DNA of 64,000 bases. It comes from Limnohabitans sp. 2KL-1 (GTDB lineage Bacteria; Pseudomonadota; Gammaproteobacteria; Burkholderiales; Burkholderiaceae_C). The notes under the pieces are model-generated. The model had not been told where the DNA came from. It was given only the letters and a program-made list of their open reading frames with translations, and ran no database searches. The number at the start of each line of letters is the position of its first letter. Position 1 is the first letter of the stretch. The position numbers and the translations under genes were made by a program. Shown here one piece after another: positions 50,484 to 59,710 of this stretch. The stretch spans positions 1 through 64,000 of the forward strand of contig NZ_NESL01000009.1 of the NCBI RefSeq assembly GCF_003063435.1, given 5' to 3'.

Positions 50484-51782
50484 TCAACGCTGCACGTCGC
50501 GGCGTGGGGAGCCGGTGAACAGCTGACGTGGGCGGCCGATTTTGTACTCGGGGTCGCTGATCATTTCGTTCAATTGGGCGATCCAGCCGACGGTACGGGC
50601 CAAGGCGAACACGCCGGTGAACAGGTTCACAGGGATGCCGATGGCGCGCTGCACGATGCCGGAGTAGAAGTCCACGTTGGGGTAGAGCTTGCGGCTGACA
50701 AAGTATTCGTCTTCCAGGGCAATCTTTTCCAGCTCTTTGGCCAGCTTGAACAGGGGGTCGTTTTCCAGGCCCAGTTCGGCCAGCACTTCGTTGCAGGTTT
50801 CCTGCATGAGCTTGGCGCGGGGGTCGTAGTTTTTGTAAACGCGGTGACCGAAGCCCATCAGCTTGACGCCGGAGTTCTTGTCTTTCACCTGGTTCATGAA
50901 TTCGCCGACTTTGGACACGCCGCCCATTTTCTGGATGTCTTCCAGCATGTTCAGGCAGGCTTCGTTGGCACCGCCGTGGGCAGGACCCCACAGGCAAGCC
51001 ACACCGGCTGCGATGGCGGCGAACGGGTTGGTGCCGGACGAACCGCACAGGCGCACCGTGGAGGTCGAGGCGTTTTGCTCGTGGTCAGCGTGCAGTGTGA
51101 AGATGCGGTCCATGGCGCGCTCGAGCACGGGGTTGACCACGTAGTCTTCGCAAGGGGTGCCGAACATCATGCGCAGGAAGTTGCCCGCGTAGGACAGGTC
51201 GTTGCGAGGGTACATGTAAGGCTGGCCCACGCCGTATTTGTAGGCCATGGCCACCAGCGTCGGCATCTTGGCAATCAGACGGATCGCCGCGATGTGGCGG
51301 TGATCCGGGTTGTTGATGTCTGTGCTGTCGTGGTAGAAGGCCGACAAAGCGCCAATCAGACCGGTCAACACCGCCATGGGGTGCGCGTCACGGCGGAAAC
51401 CACGCAGGAAGAACTGCATCTGCTCGTTGACCATGGTGTGCTGGTTCACCAGCTTGTGGAAGTCCTTGCTTTGCTGGCCGACGGGCAACTCGCCGTTGAG
51501 CAGCAGGTAGCAGGTGTCCAGGTAGTCGGCTTTGTTGGCCAGTTGTTCGATGGGGTAGCCACGGTACAGCAACTCGCCCTTGTCGCCGTCGATGTAGGTG
51601 ATGGCCGATTGGCAGGAGGCCGTGGACAGGAAACCCGGGTCGTAGGTGAACATGCCGCTTTGTGCGTACAGCTTGCGGATGTCGATGACATCCGGTCCGA
51701 TGTTGCCCGAGTAGACGGGCATGTCGATGCTGGGGCTGCCGTTGGTGAACGACAGGGTGGCTTTGTTATCGGCGAGTTTCAT
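50484..51782 (-). CDS. gltA: Citrate synthase
   Basis: Condenses oxaloacetate and acetyl-CoA, the entry step of the TCA cycle. The 432-residue type-II (hexameric) enzyme has [12 protein letters not shown], the catalytic-His segments [17 protein letters not shown] and [15 protein letters not shown], and the Asp region near VDFYSGIV. It ends the sdhCDABE-gltA series, a usual order in Burkholderiales. Confidence 0.97.
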   Translation of the reverse strand: MKLADNKATLSFTNGSPSIDMPVYSGNIGPDVIDIRKLYAQSGMFTYDPGFLSTASCQSAITYIDGDKGELLYRGYPIEQLANKADYLDTCYLLLNGELPVGQQSKDFHKLVNQHTMVNEQMQFFLRGFRRDAHPMAVLTGLIGALSAFYHDSTDINNPDHRHIAAIRLIAKMPTLVAMAYKYGVGQPYMYPRNDLSYAGNFLRMMFGTPCEDYVVNPVLERAMDRIFTLHADHEQNASTSTVRLCGSSGTNPFAAIAAGVACLWGPAHGGANEACLNMLEDIQKMGGVSKVGEFMNQVKDKNSGVKLMGFGHRVYKNYDPRAKLMQETCNEVLAELGLENDPLFKLAKELEKIALEDEYFVSRKLYPNVDFYSGIVQRAIGIPVNLFTGVFALARTVGWIAQLNEMISDPEYKIGRPRQLFTGSPRRDVQR

Positions 51783-51823
51783 GGTGGGTTTCCTCTAAAT
51801 TTCCAGGTGTGAACCATTGGGGT

Positions 51824-52132
51824 TCACGCTCTCAGCATGTCCAGGACTTCGCGCACCTCTTCGGTGCTGATCTCGGGCTGCAGTTCCTTGCGGCGCAACA
51901 GCAAGTCCATGAGATCGTTGTCAGACAGGTCCATCAGCACATACATGCCCCGGGCCTGGCCAACCGTCAAGCAAGCTGCATGCCGGTTGAAGAAGCGCTC
52001 GATGAACAAATCGTTCTCGAGCAAGCCGCGACGGCTGCGCCAGCGCAGTTTGCTCAGTGACCGCTCGCTCAAAGGGGCGAGGCGGTCAGCGCCGACCAGT
52101 GACGCGTCTTCCAGGATCGGGGTGACGGTCAT
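51824..52132 (-). CDS. sdhE: Succinate dehydrogenase assembly factor SdhE
   Basis: A 102-residue protein of the SdhE/SDHAF2 family that helps attach FAD to SdhA. The signature RRGLLENDLFIERFF (family R-G-x-x-E-x-D) is clear. It overlaps sdhB by one base and lies upstream of gltA. Confidence 0.93.
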   Translation of the reverse strand: MTVTPILEDASLVGADRLAPLSERSLSKLRWRSRRGLLENDLFIERFFNRHAACLTVGQARGMYVLMDLSDNDLMDLLLRRKELQPEISTEEVREVLDMLRA

Positions 52133-52836
52133 CAGACAGCGCGGCGAACCATCATCTCTTTGATCTTGCCAATCGCCTTGGTGGGGTTCAGACCCTTGGG
52201 GCAGACATCGACGCAGTTCATGATGGTGTGGCAACGGAACAAACGGTAAGGGTCTTCCAGGTTGTCCAGGCGCTCTGCGGTGGCTTCGTCGCGGCTGTCG
52301 GCGATGAAACGGTAGGCTTGCAGCAAACCGGCTGGGCCCACGAACTTGTCGGGGTTCCACCAGAAGCTGGGGCAGCTGGTCGAGCAGCTGGCGCACAAGA
52401 TGCACTCGTACAAACCGTTCAGCTCGTCCCGCTCTTCCGGGCTTTGCAGGCGCTCGGTCTCAGGCGGGATGGTGCTGTTGATCAGGTAGGGCTTGATCGA
52501 GTGGTACTGCTTGAAGAACTGGGTCATGTCCACGATCACATCGCGGATCACGGGCAGGCCGGGCAGGGGCTTCAACACGATGGTGCCGGGCAGGGTGTTC
52601 ATGTTGGTCAGACACGCCAAGCCGTTTTTGCCGTTGATGTTCATCGCGTCTGAACCACACACGCCTTCGCGGCAAGAGCGGCGGAAGGAAATGCTGGGGT
52701 CCACAGCCTTGAGCTTCATCAGGGCGTCGAGCAACATGCGTTCGTTGCCGTCCAGTTCGACCTGGATGGTTTGCATGTAAGGCTTGGCGTCCTTGTCGGG
52801 GTCGTAGCGGTAGATTTGAAAAGTGCGTAGGGTCAT
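52132..52836 (-). CDS. sdhB: Succinate dehydrogenase iron-sulfur subunit
   Basis: Passes electrons from the flavin to quinone in complex II. The 234-residue protein has the [2Fe-2S] motif SCREGVCGSDAMNING with a following Cys (~75), then CILCASCSTSCP and FRCHTIMNCVDVCPKG for the [4Fe-4S] and [3Fe-4S] clusters. CAGGAGTTC precedes the ATG. Confidence 0.97.
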   Translation of the reverse strand: MTLRTFQIYRYDPDKDAKPYMQTIQVELDGNERMLLDALMKLKAVDPSISFRRSCREGVCGSDAMNINGKNGLACLTNMNTLPGTIVLKPLPGLPVIRDVIVDMTQFFKQYHSIKPYLINSTIPPETERLQSPEERDELNGLYECILCASCSTSCPSFWWNPDKFVGPAGLLQAYRFIADSRDEATAERLDNLEDPYRLFRCHTIMNCVDVCPKGLNPTKAIGKIKEMMVRRAV

Positions 52837-52898
52837 GAAAGAACTCCTGGTGTATTTGGGGTGGACCGCAGGCCTTGAGCGAGCGGTCCAGACAATAT

Positions 52899-54704
52899 TT
52901 AGAACGTGCGAACCTTGGGTGGCACGGAGTCCACAGTCAGTGGCTTGAGCTTGACCGGCTTGTAGGTCAAGCTGTTGTCGGCGCTGTGCCACAGGGTGTG
53001 CTTCATCCAGTTGGCGTCGTCGCGGCCCAATGGGGCCACGGCGTCATCCACTGGGCGCTCGTAATCGCTCACGGTGTGGGCACCACGGCACTCGCGGCGG
53101 GCAGCGGCAGACACCATGGTGGACTGGGCGGCTTCGATCAGGTTTTCCACTTCCAGAGCTTCGATGCGGGCGGTGTTGAACACTTTGGAGGTGTCCTTCA
53201 GGCCGATCGCGTTGACGCGCTCGCGGATGGCGGCGATCTTTTGAACGCCTTCGTCCATAGACGCTTGTGTGCGGAACACGCCGGCGTGTTGCTGCATGGT
53301 GGCGCGCATGTCGTTGGCCACGTCTTGGGCGTATTCACCGCCGCGGCCTTCGAGCTTGTTCAGGCGTTCCAGCGTGCGGTCAGTGGCATCGGCAGGCAGG
53401 TCTTTGTGTGACTTGGTTTTGGAGGCAAAGTCCACGATGTGGTTGCCTGCAGCACGGCCGAACACCAGCAAGTCGAGCAGCGAGTTGGTGCCCAGGCGGT
53501 TGGCACCGTGCACCGACACGCATGAGCATTCGCCCACGGCATACAAACCGTTGACCACAGCGTTGTTGTCTGTCGCGGTTTGCGTCACCACCTGGCCGTT
53601 GATGTTGGTGGGGATACCGCCCATCTGGTAGTGGATGGTGGGCACCACGGGGATCGGCTCTTTGGTGATGTCGACGTTGGCGAAGTTGACGCCGATTTCG
53701 TACACCGAGGGCAGGCGCTTGTGGATGGTGTCTGCACCCAGGTGGTCCAGCTTGAGCATCACGTAATCTTTGTTAGGACCGCAGCCACGGCCTTCCTTGA
53801 TCTCCTGGTCCATGCAGCGCGACACGAAGTCGCGTGGGGCCAAGTCTTTTAGAGTGGGTGCATAGCGCTCCATGAAGCGCTCGCCATTGCTGTTGAGCAA
53901 GATCGCGCCTTCGCCGCGGCAGCCTTCGGTCAACAACACGCCAGCACCGGCCACGCCAGTGGGGTGGAATTGCCAGAACTCCATGTCTTCCAGGGGAATG
54001 CCCGCGCGTGCTGCCATGCCCAAGCCGTCGCCCGTGTTGATGAAAGCGTTGGTGGAGGCGGCATAAATGCGGCCAGCGCCACCGGTGGCCATCAGCACGG
54101 TCTTGGCGTGCAAGACGTGCAGGTCGCCGGTTTCCATTTCCAGGGCGGTCACGCCCACCACGTCGCCTTCGGCGTCACGGATCAGGTCAAGCGCCATCCA
54201 CTCCACGAAGAAGCTGGTTTTGGCCGCGACGTTTTGCTGGTACAGGGTGTGCAGCATGGCGTGACCGGTGCGGTCAGCCGCAGCGCAAGCGCGTTGCACC
54301 GGTTTTTCGCCGTAGTTGGCGGTGTGGCCGCCAAATGGACGCTGGTAAATCGTGCCATCAGGGTTGCGGTCAAACGGCATGCCCATGTGCTCCAGGTCGT
54401 AAACGACCTTGGGTGCTTCACGGCACATGAATTCGATCGCATCCTGGTCGCCGAGCCAGTCGGAGCCTTTGATGGTGTCGTAGAAGTGGTAGTGCCAGTT
54501 GTCGTCGGACATGTTGCCCAGCGAAGCACCGATGCCGCCTTGGGCCGCTACGGTGTGCGAGCGTGTGGGGAACACTTTGGAGAGCACGGCCACGTTCAGG
54601 CCGGCACGGGCCAGTTGCAGCGAGGCACGCATGCCCGAACCACCGGCGCCGACGATCACGACGTCAAACTTGCGGGTGGTGATGTTGTCTTTGGTATAGC
54701 TCAT
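52899..54704 (-). CDS. sdhA: Succinate dehydrogenase flavoprotein subunit
   Basis: Oxidises succinate to fumarate at the inner membrane. The 601-residue subunit has the FAD-binding VIVGAGGSGMRASLQLA, the flavin-linking His in SHTVAAQGGIGA, the active-site segment FHPTGVAGAGVLLTEG, and the substrate loop with His in PTIHYQMGGIPTN. Confidence 0.97.
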   Translation of the reverse strand: MSYTKDNITTRKFDVVIVGAGGSGMRASLQLARAGLNVAVLSKVFPTRSHTVAAQGGIGASLGNMSDDNWHYHFYDTIKGSDWLGDQDAIEFMCREAPKVVYDLEHMGMPFDRNPDGTIYQRPFGGHTANYGEKPVQRACAAADRTGHAMLHTLYQQNVAAKTSFFVEWMALDLIRDAEGDVVGVTALEMETGDLHVLHAKTVLMATGGAGRIYAASTNAFINTGDGLGMAARAGIPLEDMEFWQFHPTGVAGAGVLLTEGCRGEGAILLNSNGERFMERYAPTLKDLAPRDFVSRCMDQEIKEGRGCGPNKDYVMLKLDHLGADTIHKRLPSVYEIGVNFANVDITKEPIPVVPTIHYQMGGIPTNINGQVVTQTATDNNAVVNGLYAVGECSCVSVHGANRLGTNSLLDLLVFGRAAGNHIVDFASKTKSHKDLPADATDRTLERLNKLEGRGGEYAQDVANDMRATMQQHAGVFRTQASMDEGVQKIAAIRERVNAIGLKDTSKVFNTARIEALEVENLIEAAQSTMVSAAARRECRGAHTVSDYERPVDDAVAPLGRDDANWMKHTLWHSADNSLTYKPVKLKPLTVDSVPPKVRTF

Positions 54705-54757
54705 GGTTTATTGGGGTTGGTGTGGTTTCAGCGCAATGACAGGCGAGGGCTGACGCA

Positions 54758-55123
54758 TCAAAGGCGCCACAGGGCTTGAACAGCCCAGCCGGCACAGCCG
54801 ATCAGCCAGACGAGGGTGAAGACGTGCAAGACCAGACGCACGGCCAGGGGCTTGACGTAGTCCATCCAGATGTCACGCATGCCCACCCAGACGTGGTACA
54901 GCAGGGAAAGGATGACGCAGAAGGTCAGGACCTTCATCCATTGGGAAGCAAAAATGCCCGCCCACTCTTCGTAACCGATGGGGCCGGCGGTGAAGATCAC
55001 CTGGGCCAGCAAGATCACAGTGAAAAGGGCCATCAAGGTGCCGGTCACGCGTTGTGCGAGCCAGTCACGGAAGCCATAGCCAGCACCGGTCACGATGCGT
55101 TTGGAGCCGTAATTCACGGACAT
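54758..55123 (-). CDS. sdhD: Succinate dehydrogenase membrane anchor subunit
   Basis: A 121-residue protein with three membrane helices (~28-48, ~63-84, ~96-116). LLYHVWVGMRDIWMDY matches the anchor pattern with a haem-ligand His and the quinone-site Asp/Tyr region. It lies between sdhC and sdhA. Confidence 0.93.
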   Translation of the reverse strand: MSVNYGSKRIVTGAGYGFRDWLAQRVTGTLMALFTVILLAQVIFTAGPIGYEEWAGIFASQWMKVLTFCVILSLLYHVWVGMRDIWMDYVKPLAVRLVLHVFTLVWLIGCAGWAVQALWRL

Positions 55124-55154
55124 AGGTCAGTTTCCTTTGTTGTTATGGGGCAGA

Positions 55155-55586
55155 TCAGTACAAGCCAAACATCTTGGCGCCGAGCACGGCGGTCAGGCCG
55201 ATGCTGAGCACCAAGGTGACGATGGCGGAAGATTTGCCGAACTCTTTGGTGACGGCGTGGCAGATGTCCATGTACAGGTGACGCAGACCGGCAATGAAAT
55301 GGTGCAAGTACGCCCAGATCAGCGCCAGTGCCACCAGTTTCATGAACCAGCCGGGCACGAAGCCGATGCCGACATTGAAGGCGGCCGACAGTTTGGCAAA
55401 GGAAATTTCGGAAGTGATCGAGCTGTCAAACATCCAGATGATGAGTGGCATCAGCAAAAACATCAGGAAACCGCTGATGCGGTGCAAGATGGAGACGATG
55501 CCCGCCGCCGGGAGGCGGTACGTGGGCAGGTCTTTCAAGGCGTTGATGTTGCGGAATTCAGGCCGCTTTCGGGCGAGTTCAGTCAT
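55155..55586 (-). CDS. sdhC: Succinate dehydrogenase cytochrome b556 subunit
   Basis: A 143-residue anchor with three membrane helices. HRISGFLMF and LHHFIAGLRHLYMD are the family's quinone- and haem-binding signatures. The ATG at 55586-55584 is set by homology (RPEFRNINALK). It is the first sdh gene, 129 bases after gntR on the same strand. Confidence 0.94.
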   Translation of the reverse strand: MTELARKRPEFRNINALKDLPTYRLPAAGIVSILHRISGFLMFLLMPLIIWMFDSSITSEISFAKLSAAFNVGIGFVPGWFMKLVALALIWAYLHHFIAGLRHLYMDICHAVTKEFGKSSAIVTLVLSIGLTAVLGAKMFGLY

Positions 55587-55715
55587 GTGGGTACTTTCTG
55601 GATGTAACGCGTTCGTAATGGGGATGACAAACCGATGGATTCTATTGCAACGCAACAAACTGACATGAGCATTTCAGTGACAGTTTTCAGAATGGGGTGC
55701 CACGGGCTTCAATGT

Positions 55716-56501
55716 TCAGTTCAATGCGTTGTGGTAGTGGTGTGTGTCGGTGCGGTAAAAGCCCCGTCGCAACTCCATCGGGGTGTCGTTGTAGGTGTAG
55801 GCAATGCGCTCGACACTGAGCAAAGGGGTGTTGACGGGCAATTGCAGCAAATCCCTTTGACCCTTGTCAGGTAAGACCGCCCGGATTTTCTCTTCGGCCC
55901 GCACCATGCGCACGCCGAATTCGGTTTCAAACAGGGCGTACATGGGGCCGTGGTAGTCGGCAAGGCGCTCGGCGGTCAGGCCTTTGAAGGGCGTGCCAGG
56001 CAGCCAAAGGTCTTCCAAAATGGTGGGGACGCCTGCAAACGACAGGACTCGGCGCACTTGCAACACGGCATCGCCAGGGCGTAAACCCAGCGCCCGTGCA
56101 ATGTCTGCGGAGGCGCGCAAGCGCTTGCAGTCCACGATTTCACGTTGGGCCGGACCTTCTGTGTTCAGGTCGCCTTGGTCGGGGACCAGCTTCAAAAAGC
56201 GGTATTGCACCTGGTGCTCGGCATGCGTGGCCACAAAGGTGCCTTTGCCCTGTTTGCGGATGAGCAAATGGTCGTTGGCCAGTTCGTCAATGGCTTTGCG
56301 TACGGTGCCTTGGCTGACCCTGTAGCGGGCGGCGAGCTCCATCTCGCTGGGAATGGACTCCCCCGGCTTCCACTCGCTCGATTGCAGGCTTTGCAAAATC
56401 AGGCCCTTGATCTGCTGGTAGAGCGGACTGAAAGCGGGCGTGACGACGGGGGCTTCCTGTGCGGTTGCCGGGGCGTCGGTCTGAGGCGATGAGTTGTTCA
56501 T
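55716..56501 (-). CDS. GntR/HutC-family transcriptional regulator
   Basis: A 261-residue regulator with an N-terminal winged helix (~25-95: GESIPSEMELAARYRVSQGT then VRKAIDELA) and a C-terminal UTRA ligand-binding domain (~110-255, ending YTYNDTPMELRRGFYRTD). It is upstream of sdhCDAB and divergent from mdh, so it probably controls TCA-cycle genes in response to a small metabolite. A perfect palindrome at 56552-56563 lies between the -35 and -10 of its own candidate promoter, suggesting autorepression. The effector is unknown. Confidence 0.92.
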   Translation of the reverse strand: MNNSSPQTDAPATAQEAPVVTPAFSPLYQQIKGLILQSLQSSEWKPGESIPSEMELAARYRVSQGTVRKAIDELANDHLLIRKQGKGTFVATHAEHQVQYRFLKLVPDQGDLNTEGPAQREIVDCKRLRASADIARALGLRPGDAVLQVRRVLSFAGVPTILEDLWLPGTPFKGLTAERLADYHGPMYALFETEFGVRMVRAEEKIRAVLPDKGQRDLLQLPVNTPLLSVERIAYTYNDTPMELRRGFYRTDTHHYHNALN

Positions 56502-56545
56502 GGAGGAATGTCAGGCATGCAGGTCAGGTGCATGTCAGCTGCGCC

Positions 56546-56573
56546 ATCATATCTTATATAAGACATAAGACAA
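56546..56573 (-). promoter_or_regulatory. gntR promoter with embedded palindromic operator
   Basis: On the minus strand TTGTCT (56573-56568), 16 bases, TATGAT (56551-56546). The spacer contains the perfect palindrome TCTTATATAAGA (56552-56563), a shape and length typical for GntR-dimer sites, with a tandem ATAAGAC ATAAGAC beside it (56558-56571). Binding here would block RNA polymerase. Confidence 0.6.
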
Positions 56574-56574
56574 A

Positions 56575-56604
56575 TTGACGGATCAGGGTTTTCGCGGGTA
56601 CACT
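56575..56604 (+). promoter_or_regulatory. mdh promoter
   Basis: TTGACG (56575-56580), 18 bases, TACACT (56599-56604). Its -35 is back to back with that of gntR, so a GntR dimer on the adjacent palindrome could influence both genes. Confidence 0.5.
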
Positions 56605-56741
56605 CAATGGCTGTTTGCTAGCGCTTTCGACCTTGTTTGATGAGGCAGTTTGCGTGGGTCCGGCGCACCGGACGGCCTTGCTGACATGGATGTTGGCAAT
56701 GGGCTGCAACCCTTGTTTTCATCACTTTGGAGTTTTCCACC

Positions 56742-57728
56742 ATGAGCAAAAAGCCCGTCCGCGTTGCCGTTACCGGCGCAGCAGGTCAAATCGGTTACGC
56801 ATTGTTGTTCCGCATCGCCTCCGGCGAAATGCTGGGCAAAGACCAGCCCGTCATCCTGCAATTGCTCGAAGTGCCCGTCGAAGGCCCTCAAAAAGCGCTC
56901 AAGGGCGTGATGATGGAACTCGAAGACTGCGCGTTCCCATTGTTGGTGGGCATGGAAGCCCATGGCGACCCGATGACGGCTTTCAAAGACGTCGACTACG
57001 CTTTGCTGGTCGGTTCGCGTCCACGCGGCCCCGGCATGGAGCGCGCCGAGTTGCTCGCCATCAACGGTGCCATCTTCACTGCCCAGGGCAAGGCCCTGAA
57101 CGCTGTCGCTTCGCGTGACGTCAAAGTGCTGGTCGTGGGCAACCCTGCCAACACCAACGCCTACATCGCCATGAAGGCTGCGCCTGACCTGAAACCCGGC
57201 AACTTCACCGCCATGCTGCGTCTGGACCACAACCGCGCTGCTTCGCAAATCGCTGCCAAGACCGGCAAAGCCGTGGCCGACATCGAAAAACTGTGCGTCT
57301 GGGGCAACCACTCTCCAACGATGTACGCTGACTACCGCTTCGCCACCATCAAGGGCGAGTCTGTCAAGGCCATGATCAACGACCAGGAATGGAATGCCAA
57401 CGTGTTCTTGCCCACCGTCGGCAAGCGCGGCGCGGCCATCATCGAAGCCCGTGGCCTGTCTTCGGCTGCATCGGCTGCCAACGCCGCCATCGATCACATG
57501 CGCGACTGGGCCTTGGGCACCAACGGCAAGTGGGTCACCATGGGCATCCCATCGCAAGGCTGGTATGGCATTCCCAAAGATGTCATGTTCGGTTTCCCCG
57601 TCACCTGCGAAAACGGCGAATACAAAGTCGTGGAAGGTCTGGAGATCGACGCGTTCAGCCAGTCTTGCATCGACAAGACCCTGAAAGAGTTGACCGACGA
57701 GCAAGCTGGCGTTGCTCACCTGATCTGA
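56742..57728 (+). CDS. mdh: Malate dehydrogenase
   Basis: Interconverts malate and oxaloacetate with NAD. The 328-residue protein is of the long (cytosolic-like) type: [34 protein letters not shown] with substrate Arg residues, [23 protein letters not shown], and the catalytic His in [18 protein letters not shown] precedes the ATG at 56742. Confidence 0.97.
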   Translation: MSKKPVRVAVTGAAGQIGYALLFRIASGEMLGKDQPVILQLLEVPVEGPQKALKGVMMELEDCAFPLLVGMEAHGDPMTAFKDVDYALLVGSRPRGPGMERAELLAINGAIFTAQGKALNAVASRDVKVLVVGNPANTNAYIAMKAAPDLKPGNFTAMLRLDHNRAASQIAAKTGKAVADIEKLCVWGNHSPTMYADYRFATIKGESVKAMINDQEWNANVFLPTVGKRGAAIIEARGLSSAASAANAAIDHMRDWALGTNGKWVTMGIPSQGWYGIPKDVMFGFPVTCENGEYKVVEGLEIDAFSQSCIDKTLKELTDEQAGVAHLI

Positions 57729-57747
57729 TTCTCAGCAGAGAAACAGA

Positions 57748-58767
57748 GTGAGTCATCCGCGCAACATTTTGCTGGGGGCGCAAGCCGGTAGCGTGCAGCT
57801 GCCGGTTTGTGACCATTACAGCGGAGTGGAAGCGCGGATGCGCAAGAGCCTGCAACTGCAGGCCGACATGACGCAAGAGTTTGGCACCTGCGTCTTTGAT
57901 GTCACCCTGGACTGTGAAGATGGCGCACCCGTCGGCGGCGAAGCCGAACACGCTGCACTGGTCACCGAACTGGCCCTGACCACCACCGCAGCCACGCCCG
58001 ATGCCCGCATCGCGGTGCGCGTCCACCCTGTGGACCACCCCAGTTTTGAAGCCGACATGGCCCACATCGCAGGCCGAGCTGGCCGGGTTTTGACGCACAT
58101 CATGGTGCCCAAAGTCGAAACCGTGGCCGATGTCGAGCACGTCCAAGCTGCCCTGCTGGCCGCCGGTGCCCCTGATCTGCCTTTGCATGTGCTGATCGAG
58201 TCGCCCGCCGCCGTGCACCGCGCTTTTGACATCGCCGCCCACCCCCGTGTGCAGTCGCTCAGCTTTGGCCTGATGGACTTTGTCTCGGCCCATGGCGGCG
58301 CGATTCCGGCTGACGGCATGGGTATCCAGGGTCAGTTCACGCACCCGCTGGTGCTGCGCGCCAAGCTCGAGATCGCCAGTGCCTGCCATGCCCACGGCAA
58401 AGTGCCCTCGCACTGCGTGGTCACCGAATTCAAGAACCCCGATGCCATCCGCCAAGCGGCCCAAAAAGCCGCCCGCGAGCTGGGTTACACCCGCATGTGG
58501 AGCATCCACCCCGACCAGATCCGCCCCATCCTGGAGGCCATGGCCCCCAGCGAAGCGCAAATTGGCCAAGCCAGCGACATCATTGCCGCTGCGCACGCCG
58601 CCGACTGGGCACCCATCAGCCATACCGGTCAGCTGCATGACCGCGCCAGCTACCGGTTTTTCTGGCAATTGCTGGAGCGCGCCCACCAGACCGGGCGGCA
58701 CCTGCCCCCAGAAATTCAGGCCTTTTTTGATGCCAGTACCTTGGCCCCGGAGCGCAGCCCGTCATGA
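57748..58767 (+). CDS. HpcH/HpaI-family CoA-ester lyase (citrate lyase beta-like)
   Basis: A 339-residue TIM-barrel lyase: VTLDCEDGAPVGG with an acidic metal-site residue, AVRVHPVDHPSF, IMVPKVETVADVEHV, and HVLIESPAAVHRAFDIA with the second metal-site Glu. Relatives cleave malyl-, citramalyl- or citryl-CoA. No citrate-lyase alpha or gamma genes are nearby, so it is more likely a malyl/citramalyl-CoA-type lyase. It starts at GTG 57748, 20 bases after mdh, and overlaps the next gene by four bases, suggesting an mdh operon. Confidence 0.85.
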   Translation: MSHPRNILLGAQAGSVQLPVCDHYSGVEARMRKSLQLQADMTQEFGTCVFDVTLDCEDGAPVGGEAEHAALVTELALTTTAATPDARIAVRVHPVDHPSFEADMAHIAGRAGRVLTHIMVPKVETVADVEHVQAALLAAGAPDLPLHVLIESPAAVHRAFDIAAHPRVQSLSFGLMDFVSAHGGAIPADGMGIQGQFTHPLVLRAKLEIASACHAHGKVPSHCVVTEFKNPDAIRQAAQKAARELGYTRMWSIHPDQIRPILEAMAPSEAQIGQASDIIAAAHAADWAPISHTGQLHDRASYRFFWQLLERAHQTGRHLPPEIQAFFDASTLAPERSPS

Positions 58768-59687
58768 TGCGCACTGAATTGAAAGGGTTTTTGATGTCCG
58801 AAACCATGCACGTTCTGGTCTGCGCTCTGCTTTTGCTGCCCGTTGTGGCCCACAGTCAGAGCAAACCCAACGCCAAGACGCCTTCGGCCCAGGCGACTTC
58901 AGCGGCCAAAGCACGCGCGGATGCCGATGTCGTGGCACGCCTGCAGGCCCAGGCCGTTGCCGAGGCGGCGGCCAAAGCGCGCCCATTGGCCAGCCCAGCT
59001 CAGCGCTTGACAGGCCGAGGTGATGTTCCTGCGGGCTGGTCCGGTGTGGGAAGTTCGCCCGCCATGACGGCCACAGCTACATCTACAGCGACCGCCACAC
59101 CCCGTACAGCCGAAGTCATTCCGCCTGCACCTGTCGAGGCGGCGCCTGTCGAGGCGGCGCCTGTCTGGCGCGCTGTTGTGCCATCTGCCGCCTTGCCTTT
59201 GAGCGCTGCTGCTGTGGCGGCCCCAGCGGTGCAGGCACCTGTGTTGCTGACTCCGCAGGCACAGACGCCAGTGGCGTCGTCGGCACCCGCAAAGCCCCAG
59301 ACCTTGGACGGTGCCGATCAGGTTTCGCAAGAATTGGCGATCGCCCAGCAAATTCATCAAGGTGTGTTGCCTTGCGAAATGGGTGCCAGCGTGCGTGTGG
59401 AGGCCGATGTCGCGCAGCCGGGTTACTTCAACGTACTCGGCAAAGGTTTTCGCTACCGTATGTACCCCGTGCGCACCAGCACCGGCGCATTGCGACTGGA
59501 AGACAAAAAAGCCGGTGCCGTGTGGTTGCAACTGGCCAACAAGTCCATGTTGATGGACCAGAAAAAAGGCCGACGCATGGCCGATGAATGCGCCCACCCC
59601 GAACAAGTGGCCTATGGCCAAGCCATGAAAACCAACCCGCCGCCCAGCTTGTTTGACAAAACAGGCATGGGCAGATCCAACGATTGA
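58764..59687 (+). CDS. Ala/Pro-rich exported protein, unknown
   Basis: About 300 residues: a signal peptide ([18 protein letters not shown], cleavage after HSQ or nearby), a low-complexity Ala/Pro/Thr/Val linker (~30-185) with internal repeats such as [12 protein letters not shown], and a conserved-looking C-terminal domain (~190-300: [15 protein letters not shown], then [20 protein letters not shown]) with two Cys. The second half looks like a compact periplasmic beta domain. ATG 58764 overlaps the lyase stop; ATG 58794 gives a more typical signal peptide. It lies between the lyase and acnB, with no recognised family. Confidence 0.75.
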   Translation: MMRTELKGFLMSETMHVLVCALLLLPVVAHSQSKPNAKTPSAQATSAAKARADADVVARLQAQAVAEAAAKARPLASPAQRLTGRGDVPAGWSGVGSSPAMTATATSTATATPRTAEVIPPAPVEAAPVEAAPVWRAVVPSAALPLSAAAVAAPAVQAPVLLTPQAQTPVASSAPAKPQTLDGADQVSQELAIAQQIHQGVLPCEMGASVRVEADVAQPGYFNVLGKGFRYRMYPVRTSTGALRLEDKKAGAVWLQLANKSMLMDQKKGRRMADECAHPEQVAYGQAMKTNPPPSLFDKTGMGRSND

Positions 59688-59710
59688 CTTTGACTGACCG
59701 GAGAAAAACC

